A stretch of DNA of 64,000 bases, from contig NZ_LXWK01000011.1 of the NCBI RefSeq assembly GCF_001669775.1, positions 558,001 through 622,000 of the forward strand, read 5' to 3'. The translations under genes were made by a program, and so were the position numbers. Positions 34,862-44,753 of the stretch are shown in pieces. The notes under the pieces are model-generated. The model ran no database searches, was not told the DNA's origin, and saw only the letters and a program-made list of their open reading frames with translations. Numbering within the stretch: position 1 is the first letter of the stretch; each line of letters begins with the position of its first letter. The stretch comes from Rheinheimera sp. SA_1. GTDB taxonomy: Bacteria > Pseudomonadota > Gammaproteobacteria > Enterobacterales > Alteromonadaceae.

Positions 34862-36370
34862 ATGGAGTTCAGCGTTAAAAGCGGAAGTCCGGAAAAACAA
34901 CGCAGTGCTTGTATTGTAGTTGGCGTGTACGAACCACGCCGGTTATCTGCGGTGGCCGAACAATTAGATAAAATCAGTGAAGGTTATATCAGTAACCTGC
35001 TGCGCCGCGGCGATCTGGAAGGTAAACCCGGCCAGATGTTGTTGTTACACCATGTCCCGAATGTGCTGAGCGAGCGGGTGTTGCTGGTCGGTTGTGGCAA
35101 AGAGCGTGAACTGGACGAACGTCAGTACCGCCAAATCATCGCTAAAACCATCAGCACCTTAAACGAAACCGGTTCGATGGAAGCGGTGTGCTTTTTATCT
35201 GAACTGCACGTCAAAGGTCGCGACACCTACTGGAAAGTCCGTCACGCGGTGGAAACCACCCAGGATTGCCTGTATGTGTTTGATAAGCTGAAAAGTAAAA
35301 AAGACGAAACCCGTCGTCCTTTGCGCAAAATTGTATTTAATGTACCAACCCGTCGCGATTTAACCATCGGCGAAAAAGCGGTGGAACATGGCCTCGCCAT
35401 CGCAGCCGGCATTAAACAATGCAAAGACGTCAGCAATATGCCACCGAATATCTGCACCCCGGCCTGGCTCGCCGAGCAGGCTGTTGGTCTGCATAGCATT
35501 ACCGACAAGCTCAGCATTGAAGTATTAGGCGTCGCCGAAATGACCGCGCTGGGCATGCATTCGTACTTAGCGGTGGCCAAAGGCTCGGACAACGAAGCCA
35601 AAATGGCGGTGATTAAATACCAGGGCGCGATGGATAACAGTGCGCCAGTGGTACTGGTCGGTAAAGGGTTAACCTTTGATACCGGCGGCATCAGCATCAA
35701 ACCAAGTGATGCGATGGACGAAATGAAATACGACATGTGTGGCGCCGCTTCAGTGCTTGGCACCATGAACGCCGTCGCCACGCTGGGCTTACCGCTGAAC
35801 GTGATTGGTGTATTAGCCGCCGCTGAAAACATGCCGGACGGTAAAGCCTATCGCCCTGGTGATGTCCTTACTACCATGTCAGGTCAGACGGTAGAAGTAC
35901 TGAACACCGACGCGGAAGGCCGATTGGTGCTTTGTGATGCGCTGACGTACGTCGAACGCTTTGACCCGGACGTGGTGATTGACGTGGCGACCTTAACCGG
36001 TGCTTGTGTGATTGCTCTTGGCAAACATGCTTCTGGTTTACTCAGTAACCACAATCCGCTGGCGCATGAAATTCTGAATGCTTCCGAGCAAAGTGGTGAC
36101 CGCGCCTGGCGTCTGCCATTGTGGGATGATTACCATGACCAACTGGAAAGCCCATTTGCTGATTTCAGCAACTTGGGTGGTCGCGCCGCCGGTACTATTA
36201 CCGCCGCCTGCTTCCTGTCAAAATTCACCCGTAAATACAACTGGGCGCATTTGGACATTGCAGGCACTGCCTGGCGCAGTGGCGGTAAAGACAAAGGCGC
36301 CACGGGTCGCCCTGTCGCCATGCTGACGCAGTTTTTAATTAACCGCGCCGGACATCATCCGGAGAGTTAA
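34862..36370 (+). CDS. pepA: leucyl aminopeptidase A (cytosol aminopeptidase)
   Basis: This 502-aa M17 peptidase of the cytoplasm removes N-terminal residues and in E. coli also binds DNA (XerCD recombination, carAB control). Two-metal site motifs: [31 protein letters not shown] and the family signature [19 protein letters not shown] 34862 is chosen because CAGGAGTTGAC precedes it and the product starts MEFSVKSGS as in other PepA; the open frame to 34820 is not needed. Bracketed by two ERIC elements; followed by holC and valS in the conserved order. Confidence 0.96.
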   Translation: MEFSVKSGSPEKQRSACIVVGVYEPRRLSAVAEQLDKISEGYISNLLRRGDLEGKPGQMLLLHHVPNVLSERVLLVGCGKERELDERQYRQIIAKTISTLNETGSMEAVCFLSELHVKGRDTYWKVRHAVETTQDCLYVFDKLKSKKDETRRPLRKIVFNVPTRRDLTIGEKAVEHGLAIAAGIKQCKDVSNMPPNICTPAWLAEQAVGLHSITDKLSIEVLGVAEMTALGMHSYLAVAKGSDNEAKMAVIKYQGAMDNSAPVVLVGKGLTFDTGGISIKPSDAMDEMKYDMCGAASVLGTMNAVATLGLPLNVIGVLAAAENMPDGKAYRPGDVLTTMSGQTVEVLNTDAEGRLVLCDALTYVERFDPDVVIDVATLTGACVIALGKHASGLLSNHNPLAHEILNASEQSGDRAWRLPLWDDYHDQLESPFADFSNLGGRAAGTITAACFLSKFTRKYNWAHLDIAGTAWRSGGKDKGATGRPVAMLTQFLINRAGHHPES

Positions 36371-36386
36371 GCTGACACTAAATAGC

Positions 36387-36513
36387 TATACCCAAAATCA
36401 TTGAAGATTTGGGTAGGCGGCAACTGAACGAATCCGCAGGAGCATAGTGAACTATGTGACTGCGGTGAGCGAAGGCGGCCAACACCCCCAAATCTTCAAG
36501 GATGAAGGGTATA
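36387..36513. repeat. ERIC/IRU-type palindromic element, copy 2
   Basis: This 127-bp element has TATACCC / GGGTATA ends and core segments GAATCCGCAGGAGCATAGT and TGTGACTGCGGTGAGCGA, which closely follow the classical ERIC consensus as I remember it. It is in the same orientation as copy 1 and starts 17 bases after the pepA stop, between pepA and holC, so it would be transcribed and could fold into a long hairpin affecting mRNA processing. Confidence 0.88.
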
Positions 36514-36618
36514 AAACTGCAAATTCAACTGGCCCGGATATCCTGGCCAGTTTTGTTTTGAGCCAGCTACTGTTGTTATAGTTGTTGAGTTGATTGTCGT
36601 AAACAGGAAAGCCACTTG

Positions 36619-37065
36619 ATGCAAGTACAGTTTTATTTGCCAGCCCCAGCTGACCCGGCCGATCCAGTGCAAAATGCTGTACCGGCGATGATCTGGCAGG
36701 CTTGTTTGTTATGCGCCGAACTCTATCGCAATAACCAAAAGGTGTTTGTCTACTGCGCAAATCAGCAAGACGCTGAACAGCTGGATGAGGTATTATGGCA
36801 GTTTGATGCGCACAGTTTTGTGCCGCATAACCTGGCTGGCGAAGGCCCTGCCCGCGGTGCTCCCATTGAAATCAGCTGGTTGCCACCCAAGAATAGCCGT
36901 CAGGTGCTCATCAATTTAACTTCGACTGTGCCGGTTTTTGTCAACAGGTTCAGTCAAATCATCGAATTTGTGCCGCAGGCGGAATCTGATAAAGACATCG
37001 CCCGGCAAAAGTATAAACATTATCGCCAGCTAGGTGTGACGCCACAAACCGTCCAGGCCAGCTGA
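36619..37065 (+). CDS. holC: DNA polymerase III chi subunit
   Basis: A 148-aa HolC protein, part of the clamp-loader complex that links it to SSB. Family pattern: an N-terminal [51 protein letters not shown], and [23 protein letters not shown] 36619 follows CAGGAAAGCCACTTG. Ends 13 bases before valS, the usual arrangement. Confidence 0.93.
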   Translation: MQVQFYLPAPADPADPVQNAVPAMIWQACLLCAELYRNNQKVFVYCANQQDAEQLDEVLWQFDAHSFVPHNLAGEGPARGAPIEISWLPPKNSRQVLINLTSTVPVFVNRFSQIIEFVPQAESDKDIARQKYKHYRQLGVTPQTVQAS

Positions 37066-37078
37066 AACAGGTATCGAA

Positions 37079-39958
37079 ATGGAAACGAAATTTAACCCAA
37101 GTCAAATCGAACAGGCCATGTATCAGGCCTGGGAAAGCAAAGGCTACTTCAAACCTTCAGGTGACAACAGCAACGGCGCGTATTGCATTATGATCCCGCC
37201 GCCAAACGTTACCGGCAGCCTGCACATGGGCCACGCGTTTCAGCAAACCATTATGGACGCCCTGACCCGCTACCAACGGATGCAGGGTAAAAACACCTTG
37301 TGGCAAGTCGGGACCGACCACGCCGGTATCGCCACTCAAATGGTGGTTGAGCGTCAGTTAGCCGCGCAAGGCAAACCGGATCGCCACGCCATGGGCCGTG
37401 AGGCTTTTATCGAAAAAGTCTGGGAATGGAAAGCCGAATCCGGTGGCACTATCACTGAACAAATGCGTCGTTTAGGCAACTCGGTGGACTGGGAAAAAGA
37501 ACGTTTCACCATGGACGATGGCCTGTCGAACGCCGTGCAGGAAGTATTTGTCCGTTTGTATCAGGACGACCTGATTTACCGCGGCAAGCGTTTAGTCAAC
37601 TGGGATCCAAAATTACACACCGCTATTTCTGATTTAGAAGTAGAAAGCAAAGAGCAACAAGGCCATTTCTGGCACTTACGCTACCCGCTGGCCGATGGCG
37701 TTTTAACTGCTGATGGCAAAAACTATTTAGTGGTTGCGACCACCCGTCCTGAAACCATGCTTGGTGATACTGCTGTTGCAGTAAATCCGGATGATGAACG
37801 TTATCAGTCGTTGATTGGTAAAGAAATTCTGCTGCCGTTGGTGAATCGTCGAATTCCGATTATTGCCGACGAGCACGCCGACAAAGAAAAAGGCTCGGGT
37901 TGCGTGAAAATCACCCCGGCGCATGACTTTAACGACTACGAAGTCGGTAAACGTCATCAGCTGGCGATGATCAACGTGATGACCAAAGACGCCACTATTC
38001 GCACCGAAGGTGAGTGTTTCTTTACCAATGGCGAAGAAAACCTGAACCTCAGCGCACCAATTCCGGCCGATTTAGCAGGTCTTGACCGTTATGCCGCGCG
38101 TAAAGCTATTGTTGCTGCTTTTGACGCCGCTGGCCTGTTAGACAAAATCGAAGCGCTGACCAACACCCTGCCTTATGGCGACCGCTCTGGCGTGGTGATT
38201 GAGCCAATGCTGACTGACCAATGGTATGTGCGTGTGGCGCCGATGGCCAAAACTGCGATTGAAGCGGTGGAAAACGGCGACATTCAGTTTGTGCCAAAAC
38301 AGTATGAAAACATGTACTTCAGCTGGATGCGCGACATTCAGGACTGGTGTATTTCGCGTCAGCTGTGGTGGGGTCACCGCATTCCAGCCTGGTATGACAA
38401 TGACGGTAAAGTTTATGTTGGCCGTGATGAAGCCGAAGTGCGCGCTAAACACGGTTTAGCTGCTGATTTCGCGCTGCGCCAGGACAACGACGTGCTCGAT
38501 ACCTGGTTTAGCTCAGCTTTGTGGACCTTCTCGACTTTAGGCTGGCCGGAAAATACCGAAGATTTAAAAACCTTCCACCCAACCGATGTGTTGGTGACTG
38601 GTTTTGACATTATTTTCTTCTGGGTTGCCCGGATGATTATGATGACGATGCATTTTGTTATAGATGAAAACGGCAAGCCGCAAGTGCCATTTAAAACTGT
38701 TTATGTTACCGGTCTTATCCGCGACGAAAACGGCGATAAAATGTCAAAATCTAAAGGCAACGTCATCGATCCACTGGATATGATTGACGGTATTAGCCTC
38801 GACGATCTGCTGGCCAAACGCACCAGCAACATGATGCAGCCGCAGCTGGCCGAGAAAATCGGCAACCAGACTAAAAAGCAATTCCCGGAAGGTATTGATG
38901 CCTGTGGTACCGATGCGCTGCGCTTCACTTTAGCCGCGCTCGCCTCCACCGGCCGCGATATCAACTGGGATATGAAACGCTTAGACGGTTACCGCAACTT
39001 CTGTAACAAGCTGTGGAATGCCAGCCGTTATGTCACCATGATGACTGAAGGCAAAGATTGTGGTGTGGCCTCCAATGGTGAAAGCAGCGGCGAGATGAAA
39101 CTGTCGTTAGCCGACCAGTGGATTTTAAGCCAGTATCAGCAAACAGTGACGCAGTTCCGCCAGTATCTGGACAGCTATCGTTTTGATATGGCAGCCAATA
39201 CCCTGTACGAATTCACCTGGAACCAGTTCTGTGACTGGTACCTGGAACTGACCAAACCGGTGTTATTTAAAGGCGATGACGCGCAGCAACGTGGCACCCG
39301 TCATACGCTGCTGACGGTGCTGGAATCGTTATTGCGCCTGATGCACCCGATTATGCCGTTTATCACCGAAGAAATTTGGCAGCGCGTAGCCCCGATGATC
39401 CGCACCGATCTGCAAGCAGGCGACAGCATTATGCTGCAGGCGTATCCACAAAGTAACACGGCGCTGGTCAACGACAACGCCGCTTCGGATATCGAATGGG
39501 TGAAGAACTTTATCGTCGCCATCCGTAATATCCGCGGCGAGATGGACATAGCGCCAACTAAACCACTGCCGTTATTGCTGCGCAATTTATCAAGCGATGA
39601 CAGCCGTCGGTTAGAGCAAAACCAGGCACTGCTGCTGAATCTGGCCAAGCTCGACAGCATCACAGTGCTGAGCACCGCCGATACCGCACCAGCTTGTGCC
39701 GCGCAGCTGTTAGGCAGTATGGATTTACTGATCCCAATGGCTGGCCTCATCGATAAAGAAGCCGAACTCACCCGCATCGCCAAACAGCTGGAAAAAATGC
39801 AGCAAGAAGCAGCGCGGGTTGCCGGTAAACTGGCGAACGAAGGTTTTGTTGCTAAAGCACCGGAAGCGGTTCTTGCGAAAGAGCGTGAAAAACTGGCAGA
39901 TGCAGAGGCTGCTATTGTGAAGTTGCTGGCACAACAAGCGGAAATCGCAGCAATCTAA
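37079..39958 (+). CDS. valS: valyl-tRNA synthetase
   Basis: This 959-aa class I synthetase has the HIGH-type motif [16 protein letters not shown] (~residue 42-57), [12 protein letters not shown] (~554), the editing-domain segment [18 protein letters not shown], and a C-terminal coiled-coil arm ([20 protein letters not shown]). Full length for the family. Followed by a strong intrinsic terminator. Confidence 0.98.
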   Translation: METKFNPSQIEQAMYQAWESKGYFKPSGDNSNGAYCIMIPPPNVTGSLHMGHAFQQTIMDALTRYQRMQGKNTLWQVGTDHAGIATQMVVERQLAAQGKPDRHAMGREAFIEKVWEWKAESGGTITEQMRRLGNSVDWEKERFTMDDGLSNAVQEVFVRLYQDDLIYRGKRLVNWDPKLHTAISDLEVESKEQQGHFWHLRYPLADGVLTADGKNYLVVATTRPETMLGDTAVAVNPDDERYQSLIGKEILLPLVNRRIPIIADEHADKEKGSGCVKITPAHDFNDYEVGKRHQLAMINVMTKDATIRTEGECFFTNGEENLNLSAPIPADLAGLDRYAARKAIVAAFDAAGLLDKIEALTNTLPYGDRSGVVIEPMLTDQWYVRVAPMAKTAIEAVENGDIQFVPKQYENMYFSWMRDIQDWCISRQLWWGHRIPAWYDNDGKVYVGRDEAEVRAKHGLAADFALRQDNDVLDTWFSSALWTFSTLGWPENTEDLKTFHPTDVLVTGFDIIFFWVARMIMMTMHFVIDENGKPQVPFKTVYVTGLIRDENGDKMSKSKGNVIDPLDMIDGISLDDLLAKRTSNMMQPQLAEKIGNQTKKQFPEGIDACGTDALRFTLAALASTGRDINWDMKRLDGYRNFCNKLWNASRYVTMMTEGKDCGVASNGESSGEMKLSLADQWILSQYQQTVTQFRQYLDSYRFDMAANTLYEFTWNQFCDWYLELTKPVLFKGDDAQQRGTRHTLLTVLESLLRLMHPIMPFITEEIWQRVAPMIRTDLQAGDSIMLQAYPQSNTALVNDNAASDIEWVKNFIVAIRNIRGEMDIAPTKPLPLLLRNLSSDDSRRLEQNQALLLNLAKLDSITVLSTADTAPACAAQLLGSMDLLIPMAGLIDKEAELTRIAKQLEKMQQEAARVAGKLANEGFVAKAPEAVLAKEREKLADAEAAIVKLLAQQAEIAAI

Positions 39959-39992
39959 GCTGTTGATTATATTTGCTTTGCTCAAAAATATC

Positions 39993-40019
39993 AAAAGGCG
40001 ACCTGCGGGTCGCCTTTTT
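39993..40019 (+). terminator. intrinsic terminator of the pepA-holC-valS operon
   Basis: AAAAGGCGACC pairs with GGTCGCCTTTTT around a short TGCG loop, ending in a T-run. A textbook rho-independent terminator 35 bases after the valS stop; A-runs on the other side let it also act on the opposite strand. Confidence 0.9.
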
Positions 40020-40064
40020 GTTTAACCAGTTCGCTTAAAACTGATATCGCTATGAACGAGTAAT

Positions 40065-41225
40065 TTATGCGTTTTTTATAGATTTAATCATATTAGCTAG
40101 CTGTTCGAGTCCATCAAATGTCGTTGGTACATTCGTCGGATCGGTTGTAAGGCCAGAGAATATAAGTGTTTCAAACTTTTCCAAAAGTTTTGGTGTAGTT
40201 GCGGACATTTCTTTAGATCTTTCAGAATAACTCTCTATAAACTGACATAGCGACTTTCTCAGTTCCAGCTGAACTACCTGCGTAGTAATCTCTTTTCTTG
40301 TGCTTAATACGATTCTGAAAAAATAAAGGACAAAAAAATCTAATGCAACAAATGGAATATAATTTATTAAATATGAAGTCAAGTCTATTCTCGTTCCATA
40401 AACGCTTGGCTCTGGATACAGCCCAGTAAATATTTTAAACATAGGCGGAGCTACTAGAATCACTGTCAATATAAAAATAAGAATACTATTTAAGTGCAAA
40501 CTTGCTTTTTTAGATTTAAGCAAATTTTGAAAACCATGCGAAATATTTGCAAAATTGTAACTGCTTGAAAGATTCTGAAGCTCTTTATTTAAACTCTCAA
40601 TCCTTTGAAATTTCTCATCGACTGATGAATCCCATTTTTCGAGTTGGGATAACACCTGAGAAACCTTAAAGTCTGAGTCTTTGTATTTAGAAAGTTCATC
40701 AATAATGGATTGTTGAGATCCTTGCTGTGTTTGAATTTTAACATTTACTCTGTTATGCACTAATATTGATGGATGCAAATTAAAAGAATAGTTTCTGTAG
40801 ACATTGACTGAATCATCGCTCGGATAATAGCTATCAATATAACTACGAAGGGCCGTGCATATCTCATCTCGTCCAGTAAATTTATAATGTTCAACCACAA
40901 TAGAATGCTCTATTAAAAATCGGTAAAAAATTAATGCAAGCACACATCGATCGTCATTACTCGAACTACCGTAGCCCAAAACTCTATTGATTAATTGATC
41001 ACCGATAGAACTATAATTATATTCGCAATTATCTATAATGCCATCCACATACTGCTGAAAAAAGCTGCAACATTGATATATTAAATCATCAACATCCTGA
41101 CGCTGATCAATCTTTTCTATTTCCTCATACAGAATTCTGAGTTGCACTTTCAAGTCTGCTTTAAATTCCCCTTTAGACACTGCCAGCCGCTTATTTATTA
41201 AAAAATACCAAGTGCAATACGGCAA
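40065..41225 (-). CDS. AT-rich orphan protein with two membrane segments, unrecognised
   Basis: This protein of up to 386 aa is not one I recognise. Residues 1-~180 are soluble and Asp/Tyr-rich. Residues ~180-235 have coiled-coil character (QVLSQLEKWDSSVDEKFQRI). Two hydrophobic helices follow (SILIFILTVILVAPPMFKIF and YIPFVALDFFVLYFFRIVL) with a soluble tail. The DNA is clearly richer in A+T than its neighbours and codon use differs (many Ser TCT, Ile ATA, Lys AAA), which suggests horizontal acquisition. Start is uncertain: TTG 41225, or a GTG at the codon for Val in RLAVSKGEF. It sits alone between valS and the NRPS cluster. Confidence 0.6.
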   Translation of the reverse strand: MPYCTWYFLINKRLAVSKGEFKADLKVQLRILYEEIEKIDQRQDVDDLIYQCCSFFQQYVDGIIDNCEYNYSSIGDQLINRVLGYGSSSNDDRCVLALIFYRFLIEHSIVVEHYKFTGRDEICTALRSYIDSYYPSDDSVNVYRNYSFNLHPSILVHNRVNVKIQTQQGSQQSIIDELSKYKDSDFKVSQVLSQLEKWDSSVDEKFQRIESLNKELQNLSSSYNFANISHGFQNLLKSKKASLHLNSILIFILTVILVAPPMFKIFTGLYPEPSVYGTRIDLTSYLINYIPFVALDFFVLYFFRIVLSTRKEITTQVVQLELRKSLCQFIESYSERSKEMSATTPKLLEKFETLIFSGLTTDPTNVPTTFDGLEQLANMIKSIKNA

Positions 41226-41278
41226 CTTGAAATTCGCTTGTAATTAAAAAATTATGTACGTTAATTAAAAACCGTCCT

Positions 41279-41389
41279 CTACTCCAAAATACTCGCCACA
41301 ATCGCCAACACTTCTTCCACCGCTGCTGCCGGTGCCTTTTCAATTAGTCGGGCATGCCGGACATTGATCAGATTCAGTGAAACTGACCT
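41279..41389 (-). pseudogene. possible 3' remnant of a decayed gene
   Basis: On the minus strand a 36-codon open stretch after a TAA ends in TAG. It would encode a tail reading RHARLIEKAPAAAVEEVLAI then VASILE. Its composition is protein-like and GC-rich, unlike the AT-rich gene next door, and it has no start codon context. It may be the stump of a gene deleted when the AT-rich gene or the cluster arrived; chance is possible. Confidence 0.25.
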
Positions 41390-41483
41390 TTAAACACGGT
41401 TTTAATGAGTTAACGACCTCCGGCTGAGTTCAGTCGGGAGATGCTGCTTGCGCGACTTTGGTGGCGACCGGCAGGCAGCATGG

Positions 41484-42947
41484 TTAGTCTTTTATATGCG
41501 TACAAATCCGGTGACAAAGTGCTAACAGCGTGATCGTTGGGTTGGCCAAGGCAGACGTACAAAACACGGATGTGCTGGCAATATAAAGATTGTCCGAGCC
41601 ATGCAGGCGGCAGTATTGATCAACGACCCCTTTGTCTGGTTGATCTGACATGCGAGTTGTACCCATGTGATGTGACGCCAGGGTCATGTATTTAAAAAGC
41701 GCTGTTTCATCAAACACATAATCCAGATAACCTAATTCACTTTTCTGTAAGTCTGCATCAAACAGTGCCAACATAGCCTGCAAATTGATGACATCCTGCC
41801 GACTAAAGTGCCAGTGAAGCTGCAAGGCAGAATGTCCGTTCACCGGTGGCAACAACGATACATAACTCTGCTCCGTTAACTGCTGTTCCAGCATAAAAAA
41901 TGCCGGATAAAATACTTGTCCGTCACTTTCTAAGCGTCGTTCAAGCGTTATAGTGCCGTTGGGTAATTTTTTACGCCGCTGAGCGTTTTCGCTTAGCTTG
42001 AAAAGCTTATGGGGAGTGCTGGAGTCTTTATTCACATACTCTTTCAACAGCAGGCTGTCTTTTGCCAGCGGTAAACACAGGCCTGCCTGCCGGCCTGGCA
42101 CAGAGCTAGGCAAGCGAAAGATCGCATGCCCACAAAAGTATCGTCCAACCAGTCCGTGATCATTGCCAAGTCCTTGCGGGAACTGACGGTTTGAACTCAG
42201 CAACAAACGGACGTTCTCAAGGCCGCCAGCCGCGAGTATGAACGTTGTTCCGCTCACCTGATGCTGTTCTCCGTCGGCACTTTCAATACAAACATAATCG
42301 ATATGTTTATCGCCACTACGATTCGTCACAATTTCCTTTACCGTTGCGTTGATTAACATGCGTATATTTGGTCGCGTCGCAATTCCTCTTTTAAATCGGT
42401 CATAGTCGCTACCAGTATCCTCACCTGTTAACGGCGTAAAAGTTCTGATGCTGCTTTCAAAGTTATATCTGTTGTTGATAGAGAAATCGGCCCTTGCCCA
42501 ATCGTCGGCTTTAGTCAAAGTTGGGATCTGCATGTCACGGCAGGCTTTTTCAACATGCGGTACCAACGTCTGGTAATCGACTGGCCACCCACTCATTGGC
42601 ATATAACTGCGGGCTTTAAAGTCGACCGGGTCCATAATGGCGCACTTTCCTCCCCATTTGTTTGCGGCACCGCCAAAAGCAAACTGTCTGGATTCATGCA
42701 GATAGTGGTCTTGTTGAAGAACTTCACCGTCTGGTTTGATAATGTGTGTCAGGCCTTTGGCGGCCGCATCAGCCGCCAGACTTTTGCTTATATCGCCACT
42801 TTCTAACACCAACACTTGTTTGCCGCTGGCGGCCATCTCTCTGGCAATAACAAGCCCGGCGATACCCGAACCAATAATGACAATATCGGCGTTGAGATCA
42901 ACACCAACGGCCCCAGCCGCGAAATCGATAATCAATTTGTCCTCCAC
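41484..42947 (-). CDS. GMC-family FAD oxidoreductase
   Basis: This 487-aa flavoprotein has the N-terminal dinucleotide-binding motif VIIGSGIAGLVIAREMA, FAFGGAANKWGGKCA near residue 95, and the C-terminal GMC signature ASHHMGTTRMSDQPDKGVVD with active-site His. It ends with TSALANPTITLLALCHRI. Likely oxidises an alcohol or amine of the peptide product, or a precursor. GTG start with GAAGAG upstream. Last gene of the NRPS cluster on this side, 62 bases after the exporter gene. Confidence 0.85.
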   Translation of the reverse strand: MEDKLIIDFAAGAVGVDLNADIVIIGSGIAGLVIAREMAASGKQVLVLESGDISKSLAADAAAKGLTHIIKPDGEVLQQDHYLHESRQFAFGGAANKWGGKCAIMDPVDFKARSYMPMSGWPVDYQTLVPHVEKACRDMQIPTLTKADDWARADFSINNRYNFESSIRTFTPLTGEDTGSDYDRFKRGIATRPNIRMLINATVKEIVTNRSGDKHIDYVCIESADGEQHQVSGTTFILAAGGLENVRLLLSSNRQFPQGLGNDHGLVGRYFCGHAIFRLPSSVPGRQAGLCLPLAKDSLLLKEYVNKDSSTPHKLFKLSENAQRRKKLPNGTITLERRLESDGQVFYPAFFMLEQQLTEQSYVSLLPPVNGHSALQLHWHFSRQDVINLQAMLALFDADLQKSELGYLDYVFDETALFKYMTLASHHMGTTRMSDQPDKGVVDQYCRLHGSDNLYIASTSVFCTSALANPTITLLALCHRICTHIKD

Positions 42948-43009
42948 ATAGCTCTTCAGTCAACTATTTAGTTCTTCCTGCACCAAGGGCACCTCCCCCG
43001 GAGCGCTCG

Positions 43010-44719
43010 TCACTCCACAACGGCTTGCATCAACAGAGAATCGACCTGAGCACGTTCAACTGATCGCGCGCTGACAGTGGCAGCAGCTCCTGTCGGTACT
43101 TGATAGATAGTACCGCGGTCCATTCTCAGTAGCTGGTCAGCGACGTGAAAGTACTTATCATCATGAGAAATCACAAAGACGATTTTATTCATCGCTTTGA
43201 GCATGGGCAAAATTTCAAAATAGAATACTGCTTTATATTCTGGATCCTGATCGGCTGCCCACTCATCGAAGAAATAAATGGGTTTGCTCTCGAGAACTGT
43301 TGCTAGCAGCGCCAGTCGTTTTCGCTGTCCTTGTGAGTATTTATTGGCAGTTATCTGTCCCTGGTCAAAAACGACTTTGTCCTGTAACTCCAGTTTATGG
43401 AGCATCAAGTCCAACAACTGTTGTTGTTCGGCAGAAAGACAGTCGTCATGGACCCGGTTGAATAAGTAGAAATCGAAAAAAATCATCGAAAAAAGGTCGC
43501 GGTACGATGTCATATCAATATCTGACAAAGCCACCCCATTGACCAAGATCTTCCCTTCCGTCGGTCGATATAACCCACACATCACCTTGGCTAAGGTCGT
43601 CTTTCCGCTGCCATTACCGCCGACAAAAAAGATCACCTCGCCTGGTCTTGCGGTTAGGTCAAATGGCCCCAGCGCGAAACCTGCCTCGTTTCCAGCAGTT
43701 TCGTATCTGAAACGCAATTGCTGAAAGCTCAGTGTAACCCCGTCAGTGGATATATCGATTTGGCGACCTGTCGCCAATTCTTCTGCCATTTCAAGCTTGG
43801 ATAATTTGTTCAGAGAGACCCGAGCGTTGACAATAACAGGAACAGCGTCGATCAGGTTCATAATTGAACCACGGATAAACAACAAGACGACTGAATAACC
43901 AACTAGCGCCTCATTACTGACAGCAAAGACAAAACTCCCTAAATAGATAATCAGCGCAATGGCAAAAAACGACACAAAAACACTCCATCCGGTATAAATC
44001 GCCGTGAACATATCCCTCTTATTGGCTTGAGTTGCCATATTGCCGATGTTTTCTGTCGCATCCCCTTCAATAATCTGCTTTCTTCTGTCCCGGCTCAGTT
44101 TTAGTTCTCTGAAACCATGAATCAAGTCATCGTAATGTTTGTACAAAGTGTCATGACTTGTTCTGAACTTATCACTGTAGATGTGTATTTTGCGCACCAG
44201 TGTGCTTTGTGAAAAGGTAACGCTCACCGCAACAACACCTGCCAACACTAGGAATAAGTCAAAAGACAGATACGCCATATAAACAAAAGCAGTCACGATA
44301 ATGGTTCCATTTAGTACCACTAAAGGGAAGCGCCGAAAGCCCTGGCCTATCACAGGTACATCAGTGGTGAAAATTGCATAAATCCGATTCCAGCCAATTT
44401 TCTCCAGATCCTGCAGACTGCTTTTGAGGACTTTATCAATCAGGTAAAGTCGTAATTCTTCAATGACCTGATTACCCAGCCGGTTTAACGACAATGTGGA
44501 TAAAAAACTCATCAGAAAAAGAATGAGTGCCAATCCAAACAGACTATATAAACCCGTTAACTTATCTAAATCATAGGGAAGCAACTCTCCACTAATCAAT
44601 GAACTAATCAAACTCAATGTACCGATAGTGATCAGTGCACTGGCCATGCTCGAAATAACCCCAAAGAGAATCAACCAGCGCTGCTCCCTTATCAGTTTCA
44701 GTATCAAATTTTGTTTCAC
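43010..44719 (-). CDS. cyclic-peptide export ABC transporter (PvdE/SyrD-like)
   Basis: This 569-aa half transporter has six N-terminal helices fused to an ATPase. The ATPase has Walker A GGNGSGKTTLAKVMCG (~residue 365-380), signature-like YSQGQRKRLALLATVLE and Walker B IYFFDEWAADQDPEYK. The DEWAADQDP form is typical of the PvdE/SyrD family that moves siderophore or lipopeptide precursors across the inner membrane. GTG start 44719 with AAGGAG upstream. 34 bases after the terminal NRPS gene, so probably in the same operon. Confidence 0.88.
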   Translation of the reverse strand: MKQNLILKLIREQRWLILFGVISSMASALITIGTLSLISSLISGELLPYDLDKLTGLYSLFGLALILFLMSFLSTLSLNRLGNQVIEELRLYLIDKVLKSSLQDLEKIGWNRIYAIFTTDVPVIGQGFRRFPLVVLNGTIIVTAFVYMAYLSFDLFLVLAGVVAVSVTFSQSTLVRKIHIYSDKFRTSHDTLYKHYDDLIHGFRELKLSRDRRKQIIEGDATENIGNMATQANKRDMFTAIYTGWSVFVSFFAIALIIYLGSFVFAVSNEALVGYSVVLLFIRGSIMNLIDAVPVIVNARVSLNKLSKLEMAEELATGRQIDISTDGVTLSFQQLRFRYETAGNEAGFALGPFDLTARPGEVIFFVGGNGSGKTTLAKVMCGLYRPTEGKILVNGVALSDIDMTSYRDLFSMIFFDFYLFNRVHDDCLSAEQQQLLDLMLHKLELQDKVVFDQGQITANKYSQGQRKRLALLATVLESKPIYFFDEWAADQDPEYKAVFYFEILPMLKAMNKIVFVISHDDKYFHVADQLLRMDRGTIYQVPTGAAATVSARSVERAQVDSLLMQAVVE

Positions 44720-44753
44720 TTCAAAATCTCCTTGCCGCTGTTAGTCAATAGAT

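Noticed and set aside
35242-35832. 196-codon open frame antisense to pepA
   Set aside because: It lies wholly within pepA, whose conserved motifs fix the coding strand; no ribosome site or recognisable domain.
39301-39783. 160-codon frame antisense to valS
   Set aside because: Inside valS; Ser/Arg-rich shadow translation.
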